The notes under the pieces were generated by a model. The model did not search any database, was not told the origin of the DNA, and saw nothing but the letters and a program-made list of their open reading frames with translations. Positions 26,664-37,003 of a stretch of DNA of 64,000 bases are shown here, piece by piece. How positions within the stretch are numbered: the first letter of the stretch is position 1; every line of letters starts with the position of its first letter. The position numbers and the translations under genes are program-made. The DNA lies in assembly GCA_034336665.1 (NCBI GenBank), contig CM067592.1, positions 29,113,819 to 29,177,818 of the forward strand. The letters are read 5' to 3'. This stretch comes from Luscinia megarhynchos. Lineage: Eukaryota > Chordata > Aves > Passeriformes > Turdidae.

Positions 26664-27058
26664 TTCCTTTCCCTTCCCTTCCCTTCCCTTCCCTTCCCTT
26701 CCCTTCCCTTCCCTTCCCTTCCCTTCCCTTCCCTTCCCTTCCCTTCCCTTCCCTTCCCTTCCCTTCCTTCCCTTCCCTTCCCTTCCCTTCCCTTCCCTTC
26801 CCTTCCCTTCCCTTCCCTTCCCTTCCCTTCCCTTCCCTTCCCTTCCCTTCCCTTCCCTGCCCTTCCCTTCCCTGCCCTGCCCTTCCCTTCCCTGCCCTGC
26901 CCTCCCCCTCCCCTCCCCTCCCTCCCCTCCCCTCCCTCCCCTCCCCTCCCCCTCCCCTCCCCTCCCCTCCCCTCCCCTCCCCTCCCCTCCCCTCCCCTCT
27001 CCTCCCCTCCCCTCCTCCCCTCCCTCCCTCCCCCTCCCTCCCCCCATCCCCTGGATCC
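26664..27058. repeat. CCCTT array grading into CCCCT array
   Basis: An almost pure pyrimidine plus strand. It is TTCCC pentamers from 26664 to about 26860, then a mixed zone with CCCTG units to about 26905, then CCCCT/CCCTCC units to about 27050. It abuts the minisatellite that follows. The long minus-strand open frames that cross it (26615-28048) are stop-free repeat translation. Confidence 0.95.
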
Positions 27059-27066
27059 AGGGGGGG

Positions 27067-27806
27067 GGGATGCAGAGATCCACCCACAGCCCATGGGATC
27101 CATGGGAATGCAGAGATCCACCCACAGCCCATGGGGGATCCAGGGGGATGCAGAGATCCACCCACAGCCCATGGGGATCCATGGAGAATGCAGAGATCCA
27201 CCCACAGCCCATGGGGGATCCATGGGGATGCAGAGATCCACCCACAGCCCATGGGGATCCAGGGGGGATGAGAGATCCACCCACAGCCCATGGGATCCAT
27301 GGGGGATGCAGAGATCCACCCACAGCCCATGGGGGATCCATGGGGGATGCAGAGATCCACCCACAGCCCATGGGATCCATGGGGGATGCAGAGATCCACC
27401 CACAGCCCATGGGGGATCCAGGGGGGATGAGAGATCCACCCACAGCCCATGGGATCCATGGGGGATGCAGAGATCCACCCACAGCCCATGGGGATCCATG
27501 GGGGATGCAGAGATCCACCCACAGCCCATGGGATCCATGGGGATGCAGAGATCCACCCACAGCCCATGGGGGATCCAGGGGGGATGAGAGATCTGACCCA
27601 TAGCCCATGGGGATCCATGGGGGATGCAGAGATCCACCCACAGCCCATGGGGATCCAGGGGGATGAGAGATCCACCCACAGCCCATGGGATCCATGGGGG
27701 ATGCAGAGATCCACCCACAGCCCATGGGATCCATGAGGGATGAGAGATCCACCCACAGCCCATGGGATCCATGGGGGATGCAGAGATCCACCCACAGCCC
27801 ATGGAG
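27067..27806 (+). repeat. Minisatellite, 19 copies of a 38-41-bp unit
   Basis: The core gatccacccacagcccatgg recurs 19 times. Measured starts of the GATCCACCCA core run from 27077 to 27785 at steps of 38-41 bp (one copy, at 27590, is altered to gatctgaccca). Each unit also carries a GGATCC, and most a CCATGG. Units differ mainly by the number of G in a GGGG run, by CCATGG versus CCAGGG, and by loss of GC (gatgcagag versus gatgagag). The last unit passes without a break into ERVL-type LTR sequence, which suggests the repeat grew out of the LTR itself. Confidence 0.95.
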
Positions 27807-28457
27807 GTGCCCATGCTGGAGAAGGTGGGTGCCTGGAGGAGGCTGTGATCCTGTGGGAGACCTGGGGCAGAGAGGGGGCCCTGCTTCCAGGCTGGAGCAG
27901 CCTTTCTTTGTAGGACTGCACCCTGTGGAAGAGTGACCCATGCTGCAGCAGTTTTGGGAGGACTGTGTGCCCGTGGGAGGGACTCACATTGCAGCAGCTT
28001 TGGTAGGGCTGCTGCTTGTGAGATTGGACCCACACTGGAGAAGTTCATGGAGAACTATCTCCTTTGGGAGGAACCCCACAGTCTCACACGGGATGGACTC
28101 CACTCCTGGAACAGTGGAAGATCTTGATGAACCGATCAAAACCCCCATGCACCCTCTCTCCCTGCACTGTCTCTGGGAGGAAGGGAGGGGTTGGGGGAAG
28201 CAAATGTGTTTTTAACGGCTTATTTTACTCCTTATCATCCTCTGACTCTGTTAGTAAGAAATTCACTTTGTACCTTTAAGTTGAGCCTGTTTTGCCCTTG
28301 GAGTGTTTTTCTCCCATTTCCTATCTCAACTCATGAACCTAATCCTTTATTTCTATGTTTTGGTTTTTTTTGTCTCCTCTGCCCAGCTATGGCAGGGAAG
28401 GGTGAACAAGAGGCTTTTGTGGATGCCTGGTGTTTGGCCAGTTGTCAAACCATGACA
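27807..28457 (+). mobile_element. ERVL-type LTR, 3' portion
   Basis: A GC-richer block follows the minisatellite. It contains repeated phrases of the tgctggag-aag/gtgggagggactc kind, a purine-rich gggaggaagggaggggttggggg stretch near 28170, and a pyrimidine/T-rich tail. It ends near ccatgaca at about 28449-28457. From general knowledge this layout matches the 3' half of LTRs of songbird ERVL families. The 5' half is not visible, and its expected position is filled by the minisatellite and the pyrimidine array. There is no matching internal region, so it is probably a solo LTR remnant. Confidence 0.6.
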
Positions 28458-28459
28458 GT

Positions 28460-30250
28460 GGCTATTTAGCTTCATCAAGTGGTCTCAAACCTGTTCTTTG
28501 GTTGTAGTGGAAGGGAATTCACTCACCCAATCCCCAGCCAGAGGATCAGAAACTTGAGACAAGTGCAGATCCTGACTGCCAGTGGAGATGAAGAGCTCAT
28601 TGAATAACTCAACCTTTTCCATATTAGTATCACCCTTCTTATCTCGCATTTACAGAGAAGGTATGTAAACATGGAAAGAAAAGCCAAAGAACTATATGAC
28701 ACTTTCACAACTTAAAGATTCAAGTGAATCTTCAAAAACTAGAAGGGTCTATTGTTGTCTTGAGTAACTGTCATGAAAATTTGTCAGCAGGTCACCTTTC
28801 TTTACACTAAACCTAGAAACAGTAACTTCCTGAAATAGCTCATTAATGCTCTAGCTGTCTGCTGATGATAAGTAAAATTAAGAGTAATATATTCCATGGA
28901 TTAACAAGAGGATCTGGAGGCAAACAATAAAATCTAGTTAATCTCGAAGAAAGGTTTGTCTACTCAGCAGGTGAATATTTTAACCTGCTATGGGTAAGTA
29001 ATACACATTTTTATACATTATATTTATGTATGCATATCTTCTGTATTGGTATAATGAGGTTAGGACTGCCTGATTTAATCTCCACAATAAGGAGAAGACT
29101 CAGATAGGCTCTTTTTAGAATGCCAGTGATTCCCCAATAAGGTAAACAGAGAAATGTCCTCCAGCTTCATTTTTGCATGTTGTAAATTGTAGCTGGGAAA
29201 AATTTAGAGTACAACAACTACAACAAATCAAAAAGAGTCTGCTGGTAACTCACTGATTCTGACCTGTCTATATCTGTCACTTACATGGAGAAATGTGCAG
29301 TCAATTTAATTTGCTCTTTTCCTGATATATGCTCATATAATTGCTGAGGAAGGTGTTGTGATCTGGTGGATTATTTGAAGGGTAGAATTATCCATATTTA
29401 GCAAATAGAAAATGCATGCTTAGTGTACAGAAAAGTGACATAGAGTACCTTAAAGCTCAGACCCATGATGAATAGCTGCCTTTCATCAAGAGGGCACTGT
29501 ACACAGAACCACAAATCCTGGTAAATGAAGTCAAAGTAGAGATTTTCTGAAGAAAGAGCACAATGTGAATATGGGACTTTTTTACAAGTACAATATTTTT
29601 ACATTTAGGTCCAAGAAAATTATTTTATATCATAGTTGTTTTCACTTTAGCATGTACAACCAGAAAAAAACTCATTTTTTTTCCCCCCAAGGAAGCCAAA
29701 GTGAATTAATCTTATCTATTCAGTAGCATTTTTTTCATAAGAAATTTCAAAAATCCTGCATAAAATACTGCGCTTTTTGTTGTTATAACGCCAGTATAAA
29801 TAGCAGTGATTAAATTTTGTGTACTGCTGCTCTTAAAGTAAACTAACAAAATTTGGTTAAGTGGGGAACTAAAAAAGGAAAGAGTTTATGAGAGATCTTT
29901 TGAAGCGTCGTGCAAGAAAAGTACACTGAAAAAACAAAGAAACATAAAATTACAGTAAAAATTATAGTAATAAAATAATGGATGTGGTGAAATTAAAAGA
30001 CAGAAAAATAATTTCCTAAAGGATCTGATGATAGCCACGTCATAAATGATCCCAATGTGAGTTTAATGGGTGAATAAAGTAATTCCAAGTAATATGAAGC
30101 AAAGTTGTCTCCTTTGTAGCAGTTTAAAATAGATTTTTTCCAACCTTAACCTCTCTCATGGTAACATAAAATACGGAGAACTTAAGGATATGTGATGATA
30201 AAACTCATTTCCACACAAAAGCACAGAGGAGCAGAGAAAAACATCATCAA
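28460..30250. other. AT-rich unique DNA, no gene seen
   Basis: No open frame over about 60 codons and no repeat family were recognised in this stretch. Confidence 0.55.
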
Positions 30251-31330
30251 TAACCCCCATGAAGGATGTTAGAGGCACAGCTGGGCTACTGTGCTACTCC
30301 CTGCACCTGAGGCTGCAGCCCAGCACCCACCTGGCTCATTCCCAGGGTGTCCCAGTCAGCCTCCAGCCCCCTGGGCTGGGGTACATTCATCACTGTGAGC
30401 CTCTGGGATCTCACCAGGTCTCCCCACAAACTAAGGGGTCACTACCTGAGGGTGTGGGACACTCCACGGGATGCAGGGAGTAGCACAAGACTCACTGTGG
30501 GATGTGAAGGGGATGCACCAGAAGCAGGAGAGGTGGGAGTCAGGGTAGCTTGAGGAGGAGCAAGCATGGGAAAACTGAGTGGGTGTACAGAGGGCCAGAG
30601 ACATGTAAGCAGGAGCTGGCCAGTGTACTCATGGGGCTGTGCTCAGCACCTTGCTGACATAATCCACCCTATCTTCTCTCTCCTGTTTTCTGGATAAGGA
30701 ACCTGCTCCATACTGCTGTGGGAGGGGATTGTGGGTCAGGGTCCATGTGTAGCCCTGTAGTCACTCTGTGCCAGTGTGTGATCACCAGCAAGTGTGCAAC
30801 TCAGGGCCGGGCTGTGGATGCCTCTGAAGGTGAAGCACAGCGGTAGTTTGGCTCCTGAAGGGACCAAGGGTCCAACCTAGGACTGAAGGGACTGTCATGA
30901 ACATCGCTGAGGGACCTGGTGGCTGCTGTGCTGGTGTACAGGTGTATGAGTGTGTGTATATGCATGGGTGTGAGAGAGAGACAGAAGGATCCAGGCAAAG
31001 TCATTGGAGACTCTGTCTAAGCTGATCTGCCTGAAGATTCACACTTATACAGATGTGCATGCATGTTCCTCTGCATCCGTGGGAAAGGTCGCTGTACCAG
31101 AGGCAAGGACAAGGCTGAAAGTCCTGTCTGTGTCTCTGAGAGTTCTGTGGCTCTGCCTGTGTGGTTCAGCACAGATTGCTCTTTTTATGTGCAGATATAC
31201 ACAGTGTGTATGCTTGTGTGTGCATCACTGGCACTACATGTTCAGCCTCACCAGCTTTCTCCTTCAGCCAGGTGAGCACGGAGCTGTGGAACACTTGGCA
31301 CTGTCAGCATGCCAGATTTGACAATCACTA
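30250..31330. other. GC-richer island of unknown nature
   Basis: The base composition changes clearly from the AT-rich flanks to GC-richer text with many CAG/CTG, GTGTG and GGG runs. Open frames are at most 105 codons (31004-31321, plus strand) and lack known domains. CpG is sparse, so it is not a classical CpG island. I could not place it in a repeat family. An old LTR or DNA-transposon remnant, or a non-coding exon, are possible. Confidence 0.4.
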
Positions 31331-32990
31331 TCAGAAACACAGGGGTCAAAACTCTTCAAAAGTTATGAGCTTAAGGTAATCATTTTGGAACATTCTTAGA
31401 CCACACTTTCAAGCTTAAGATTAATAATTAATCATTAACAGAAATATGATTGCTAAAGCTGGTGAAGCAGCAAAAGAAAACCATTATCTTGTTCTACTGT
31501 CTCAAAAACATTAAATATCAGGAGAAGTAGTGTGTGAAAACAAACCAAGTAGATCCCTGATAACATCTTCCCAGGAACTCAAAAGAAAAGGAAGTAGGCA
31601 TATCCTTTCTACCTCCCATCTTATCTGTCTTGTTCTCATTGTCACTTTCTTTCCCACAGCTCATCTTCTTTAGTTTAGCTTACAAAAGATACAGTTTTGA
31701 CCTTCCCAAGCACACACTGACAATTTGAAAAATGGATCCATTTTGCTCAAATGAAGTATCTGATCACAAAATCCTTAGTAAAGCAAAACTCCAATTGAAG
31801 ACAATGAGTTGAAGGAATGGTGGGACCACTGAAATCAATGCAACCTTGTTTTGGCATGTCCTATGAACCTACAGTACATTTTCCCCACCTACCCCACTAA
31901 CAACGCACTCTTCTCAATTTTCAAAATGATTGACTTCTGCCTACAATAATGATTCTGCATTATCCAGGAGGAACCAGTTCTGTAACAAAAACCAAAATAA
32001 AGAAGAATGGCTTCTAGCTTGAAATAATTCTGAAAATTTTATTGGCAAGTAAATTGTAAATTTCAGTTGTACATCTCATGATAAGAGAAGAACAACTCTT
32101 GAGTATTATTCAAAGTAATGTACATTATGTACACTGACCATTCCTTTTCCTGATTATAAAATTAATGTCTATAACCAGGCAGCAAAACAAATGTAAAGAT
32201 ATGTTCCCTTTTCCTTCCCCACATTATAACAGTACTTGTCTCAGTTGATTTACTCCTACAGAATAGTTCAGAAATATAGCAGCAATCTCTTAGATGCTTT
32301 CTCTGTCATATAGCATTTAATCTGTTAGTGCCAGACAGGAGTGTTTCAATTTGAAAGCTGTTTATCTAAAAAACCCAACAAAATCACTGATTTGTGAAGA
32401 AGAAATTCCAGTTTTCTTGTTTTAAGAGTGGCAGGGACAGACACAAGAGCAATCGAAGGAAACAGCTGAAGCTTTGTTTGTCTTCACAGAACAGGATTTT
32501 AATTTCAGGAAGAATTTGCTCTCTGATTGAGTGGCAATTTAATTCAGTAAGATCTGTTGGGCTTCAGTTAAAAAAAAAAAAAAGGCTTAATTAATTATAC
32601 AAACAACTGATGGTCCTGCCAAATTGGAAAGTAAGCTCAATGATCTTAAATTAAACTGAAAACAAATGAAGAGGTTACAAAATAATACTCATACTACAAT
32701 GGGAATACAATTAGAGAGACATAATTGTGAAAGTATGGCAGATACTGTAAAGAAGGGAAAAATACCTATGTGGTCAAAATCAGAAGAGCCTTGTACTAAA
32801 AGAAAAAAACATTTTCCGACATCAGCATGTAACTCTAGTCAGAATGAGTCAGTGTCACCTGTCGTCTGCTATATGTTATGGAGCAGATCCTTCTGGAAGC
32901 TCTGCCAGGTCATAGGGATGACAGGGAGGTCACGAGACACAGTCATGTCCACTCTGAGATGGCTGGTACAATTTGCCTTTTGTGAAGGCT
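31331..32990. other. AT-rich unique DNA, no gene seen
   Basis: No gene was recognised. The longest open frame (32666-32992, plus strand, 108 codons) shows no known motif and runs into the CR1 boundary, so I do not call it. Confidence 0.5.
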
Positions 32991-32994
32991 GATG

Positions 32995-34185
32995 GCTTTC
33001 TACAATTGAGTAATTGCACTGGTGGGTAAGGGCAACTAGTGTAACCTGTTTTTACTTCTGTAAGGCTTTGACATGGTCCCCTTCCCCACAATACTACTGT
33101 CTCTAAATTTGTAAGATATGCATTTAGTGAATAGATTGCTACATAGGTAAGAAGTTGGATGAGTGGTTGCTTCCACAGAGCTGCAGTCAATGGCTTAATA
33201 TCCAGGTGGAGACTTGGTGAGGAGTGGCCTTCCTGAGAAGGACACTATGGGGATGAGGACTACTTAGTGCCTTTGTTAATAACACAGGCAGCGGGAGCAA
33301 GTGCATCCTCAATTTTGCTGATGACACGGCAAAACTGGCCCTGAGTGATGCTGCTGAGCACACTTGGGGGAAGCAATGCTGTCCAGAGGGACCCTGAGAG
33401 GCCAGAGAGGTGGTCCCGTGCAAACCTCATGAAGTTCACCAAGGCCAAGTACAAGGTCTCGCATGGTGCTGGGGCAGCACTCCAGTATCAGTACAGACTG
33501 AAATGGGTTCAGAGCAGCCTTGAGGAGAAGGCCTTGGGCATATGAGTGGATGCAAAATCTGGCATAAGTTGGCAATGCATTATTGAAGCCCAGAAAAATT
33601 ATTCTATCCCAGAAAAACTGTAGTCAGATTGGGGGAGGAGATTCTGCCCCTCTGTTCTGTTCTACTGAGCCCTCATGTGGAGTGCTGTGTCCAGTGCTGG
33701 AATTCTCAGCACAAGAGAGAAGGGGACCTTTCAGTGTAGGTCCAAAAAAGGCTGTAAAACTGATCAGAGCATTGGAACACCTCTAGGTGAAAAAAGGCTG
33801 AGGGAGTTTGGGTTGTTCACACTGGCGAAGAGAAGGCTTCATGGACACGTTATTGCAGCCTTTCAATATGTAAATGGAGCTTTTAAGAAAGATGGAGAGA
33901 GACCAGGGACTGTACTGACCAGAGAGGGGCAACATTTGAAGATTGAAAGATAGTAGCCCTAGACTGGACCTAAAGAGTTTTTTTTTATTGTTATAAGGGT
34001 GTTGAAACACTGCATCAGTTGCACAGAGATGTTAGTGCTGCTTCATTGAAAGTCTCAAGATTGGGTTGATTAGGTCTTTAAGAAACCTCATCTATTGAAT
34101 GATCCATGGCAGAGGGGTTGGAACTAGAGATCTTAACAGATCCTTTCCAACCCAAACAATTCAATGCTATGATTGTGTTACACAA
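32995..34185 (+). mobile_element. CR1 LINE fragment, sense, about 1.2 kb
   Basis: A 5'-truncated CR1 carrying the C-terminal half of ORF2. The reverse-transcriptase segment starts near 33060 (gctttgacatggtcccc). A gctgatgacacggc segment at about 33318 marks the DDT motif, and the post-RT region runs to about 33960. The 3' UTR has ttggaactagagatct near 34120 and a weak terminal tgctatgattg at about 34165. Frames are broken throughout, so it is inactive. An antisense CR1-like piece follows at 34670. Confidence 0.85.
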
Positions 34186-34669
34186 AGAACATGTAAATTA
34201 AAATATTTCCATAACTGTTCCATGAACCATGCTGTTAGATGTGAACAAGATGCACAAAAGGAAAACAAAACAAAGCAAATAAGGAAACCACTATATTTAT
34301 ATTTCATCCTGTTCATTATATTTATATGGTAGCCGATTTTATTCAAGTGAAGCAAGAACACTGCCTTCTCATTAAACTTTTGAATTCCATCTGGGAAGAA
34401 GCCTTCCACCACAGAAGATTGATGTTGTGCAGAAGCAGACTTGGTTTTGACCATTTTTTTTCCCCATGACTCTTTACAGAATCACAGCCAGTTTATACAA
34501 CTCCCTGAGTTTATGAAACACATTGTTGTCTGTGATGTGCTGAAAGCAAAACTTAAAAAAATATTTAAAAGTGAATTTTTCATCTATTAGTACATAGATT
34601 ACCCAAACTTTAAATCCATTAGACTAAATGATATATGATTTATACCCACAATTTTAGCAAATAATGCAA

Positions 34670-35130
34670 TTACCCCAGGATCACATGACAATTCAGTCTG
34701 GCAGGGACCTGGAGAGGTCTCCAGCCCCAGACTGTGCCCAGAGCAGGCTCAAATACAAGTTTAGGTGGTGCTGCTCAGACTTAACCCAGTCAAGTTGTGA
34801 GAATTCCCAGGTAAAACGTGGGCTAATGTCCCTGGGCTCTCTGGCTTCTGCACTGGGGAAAGGCCTCTTGTCATCCCCACCTTAAGAAATCTGTTTTAAC
34901 TTGTGCCACTACATCTTGCCCTGTGGCATAAGTTCATGGCAACCATTCATTGCTGCGAAGAACTTTGCCTTTTGTCTATTCCACCCCCTCCCATCCCTTC
35001 TGGTCAGTGCCAGGGATGCTCCTAAAGACACCCCTTCTCCTATTTGAGCAAGCCCTGGTGTCTTGGCTGCTTCACACAGGGCTTTGTCCTTACCTTCTGA
35101 GGAGCTCCCACAAACCTAGGCCAGCTTGCC
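34670..35130 (-). mobile_element. Degraded CR1-like fragment, antisense
   Basis: The first 200 bp (gatcacatgacaattcagtc, ggcagggacctggagaggtc, aacccagtcaagttgtga) read as a diverged reverse complement of a CR1 3' end. The rest is GC-richer and may be an older part of the same element. Assignment of the downstream half is weak. Confidence 0.5.
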
Positions 35131-35549
35131 AATGCTTTTAAGTACTGCATTTGCTGTTATCTTCTATGTGCCTATGTATCAGCAAATGCTTCAGGCTTTC
35201 CTCAGCAAACCGATCTATGTGCTAAGTTAAATTGTCTTTTGGAACAGAAAAAAAAGAGTCAAGCAGACTTTTAGTTTTTGAGCCCATTGATCGCAAGGCT
35301 ATGGCTGAGAATATGCCCAGAACAGACAACAATCTACCCAAATAAGCAAAAAATACCTCAGCAAAAGTTTATTTAATCCCTGCTCTAGGTGATTCATTGT
35401 GCTCTGCCTGGTACTGCTCAAAATTATGTTAAAGTAAATTTGTGCAACATGTAAAAGAAAGGCCTAAGATCTTAAAAAAAGTGAGTCTAAGGCCACAATC
35501 AACTCGCTTGACTTTTGAAAGGGTTTATGGTGGTTTATGGACTCTAAAT
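35131..35549. other. Short unique stretch, no gene seen
   Basis: AT-rich sequence between the CR1-like fragment and the minus-strand LTR. No ORF of note. Confidence 0.5.
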
Positions 35550-35600
35550 TGGACACATGGGAGAAATATCGACAAGATCTGCTGAAGAGATCAAACCAAC

Positions 35601-35606
35601 TTTATT
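35601..35606 (-). terminator. Polyadenylation signal AATAAA of the minus-strand LTR
   Basis: The minus strand reads ccaataaagttgg, a canonical AATAAA hexamer. It is followed by T/GT-rich sequence, as expected for an R/U5 boundary. Confidence 0.55.
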
Positions 35607-35890
35607 GGCAATAGAAAAGCAGGGAACTTTGGCAAAAGGTTTAGTACAACATCCAATCAAGAGAAAGTGATTTTCACAGCATTAACTTGGGTCATTTAAC
35701 TTATCAAACTTTAACCCATTTTAAGTTACCCAAAATATTCCAAGAAAAAGGAATTAGAAGGAAAAGAAAGACAGACAAGATACAAAACCCCACACATATA
35801 GCTACCAACTCCTGGGTTCTAGCAATGCTCATACAGAAACTCCAAGAGGAAGGTAGGGTCAAGAAAAGTGCAACAGCCTCCTGCTTGCAC

Positions 35891-35897
35891 TTAAATA
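35891..35897 (-). promoter_or_regulatory. TATA box of the minus-strand LTR
   Basis: On the minus strand, ggggtatttaagtgcaagca places a TATTTAA box in a GC-rich context, as in many LTR promoters. Transcription would start about 25-30 nt further on, near plus-strand 35865. Confidence 0.55.
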
Positions 35898-36449
35898 CCC
35901 CTCAGCCTTCGTGGCCCTCCCCCCAGGTGGGATTTTCAGTCATTTGGCCACTCAGAAGCTGGGTAGAGAAGGCAGAGCCCTGCCTCCAGTGTGCCAATAA
36001 TTGGCCGGCACTGCAGGGCTGGGATACAGGCTCTAGGGCTGGGAGGCATGTTCACTGTCTTGCCAGGCAAGGCCTTACCTGCTCTTCTCCCCCACACACA
36101 TGCATCCCAAAATGTCTTGATACATCAATTCTTCCTGTCTCTGACAGTGAGACATCATGAGAGTTCTTTCTACACAGGGCTAAAAGAAAACAGTTTCAAT
36201 GGTCAAAATTATCAGGGATGAAATGGAATATTTAGTTTGATCTGAAACTAAGTAAGTCTCTTTTGGATGCACATTTAGAAACAGTTCTTTAAAAATTAAA
36301 TGTAGCTTAAAATAAAAGAAAATTATTGATATGAAATATCTAGAGTTTTCAAATGATTACAATTTTTTTTTTAAATGAAAGTTATGTGTCTGAACAAGCA
36401 TTTGCAGCCCTAATGTACATGTAATAGAGTTAACATTTGTAGCATTTTT

Positions 36450-37003
36450 TCCTTGCCTTTGTCAGGAATAGTGTGGCTGGCAGGACCAGGAAAGTACTTG
36501 GCACAGGCTAGGTCACAGCTTGGGTACAGTATCCAATTCTGGGCTCCCCAACTTGGGAAGGATGTTGAGACACTCAAACATGTCCAAAGAAGAGCAACAA
36601 GGCTGGAGTACAAGTCCTGTGAGGAGTGGCTGAGGGAGCTGGGGTTGTTCAGCCTGGAGAGCAGGATGCTCAGGGGTGAGCTTATCACTATTCACAAATG
36701 CCTAGAATGAGGTTGGAGCCAGGTGGGGGTCCATTTCTTCTCCCAGACAACCAGTAGTAACAGGATAAGAGGACACAATTTTAAGCTGCACCAGAGGAAG
36801 TTTAGGTTGAACATTAGGAAGAAATTGTTCATAGAAAGAGTGATTGGGAATTTGAAGGGAGGTCCCAGGAGGTGTTTAAGAACATTTTGTATGTGGCACT
36901 TTAGTGCTGTGGTGTAGTCGATAGGTGGCATTCCATTATAGGTTTGACTTGATGGTCTCAAAGGTCTTTTCCAACCTAGCTGATTCTGTGATTCTGTAAG
37001 TGA
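36450..37003 (+). mobile_element. CR1 LINE 3' fragment, sense
   Basis: It runs from the end of CR1 ORF2 (gtgaggagtggctgagggag at about 36619, then ttcagcctggagagcaggat) through the terminal ORF2 segment (aggataagaggacac near 36760). The 3' UTR is well kept (tgatggtctcaaaggtcttttccaacct at about 36950). It ends in two copies of tgattctgtga-type repeats. It is interrupted by stops. It is the best-preserved CR1 3' end of the window together with the one at 54.3 kb. Confidence 0.88.

Larger units (their letters stand above)
35550..36180 (-). mobile_element. Probable solo LTR, minus strand
   Basis: Read on the minus strand, this block has the architecture of a retroviral LTR. A U3-like GC-rich part (36160-35900) is followed by a TATA box (tatttaa, plus-strand 35891-35897). 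A T-rich transcribed part follows, then an AATAAA polyadenylation signal (plus-strand 35601-35606) about 290 nt after the TATA box, and then a short U5-like tail. No gag/pol sequence lies on either side, so it would be a solo LTR. Exact ends and target duplications could not be fixed, and the family is unknown. A short single-exon transcription unit is the alternative. Confidence 0.6.

Noticed and set aside
27067..27806. Repeat-spacer look of a CRISPR array
   Set aside because: Units are contiguous with no unique spacers, and the host is a vertebrate. It is a minisatellite.
26615..28048. Three minus-strand open frames of 428-477 codons and several plus-strand ones
   Set aside because: They translate the pyrimidine array and the 39-bp minisatellite. 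The period is not a multiple of three and all frames are open.
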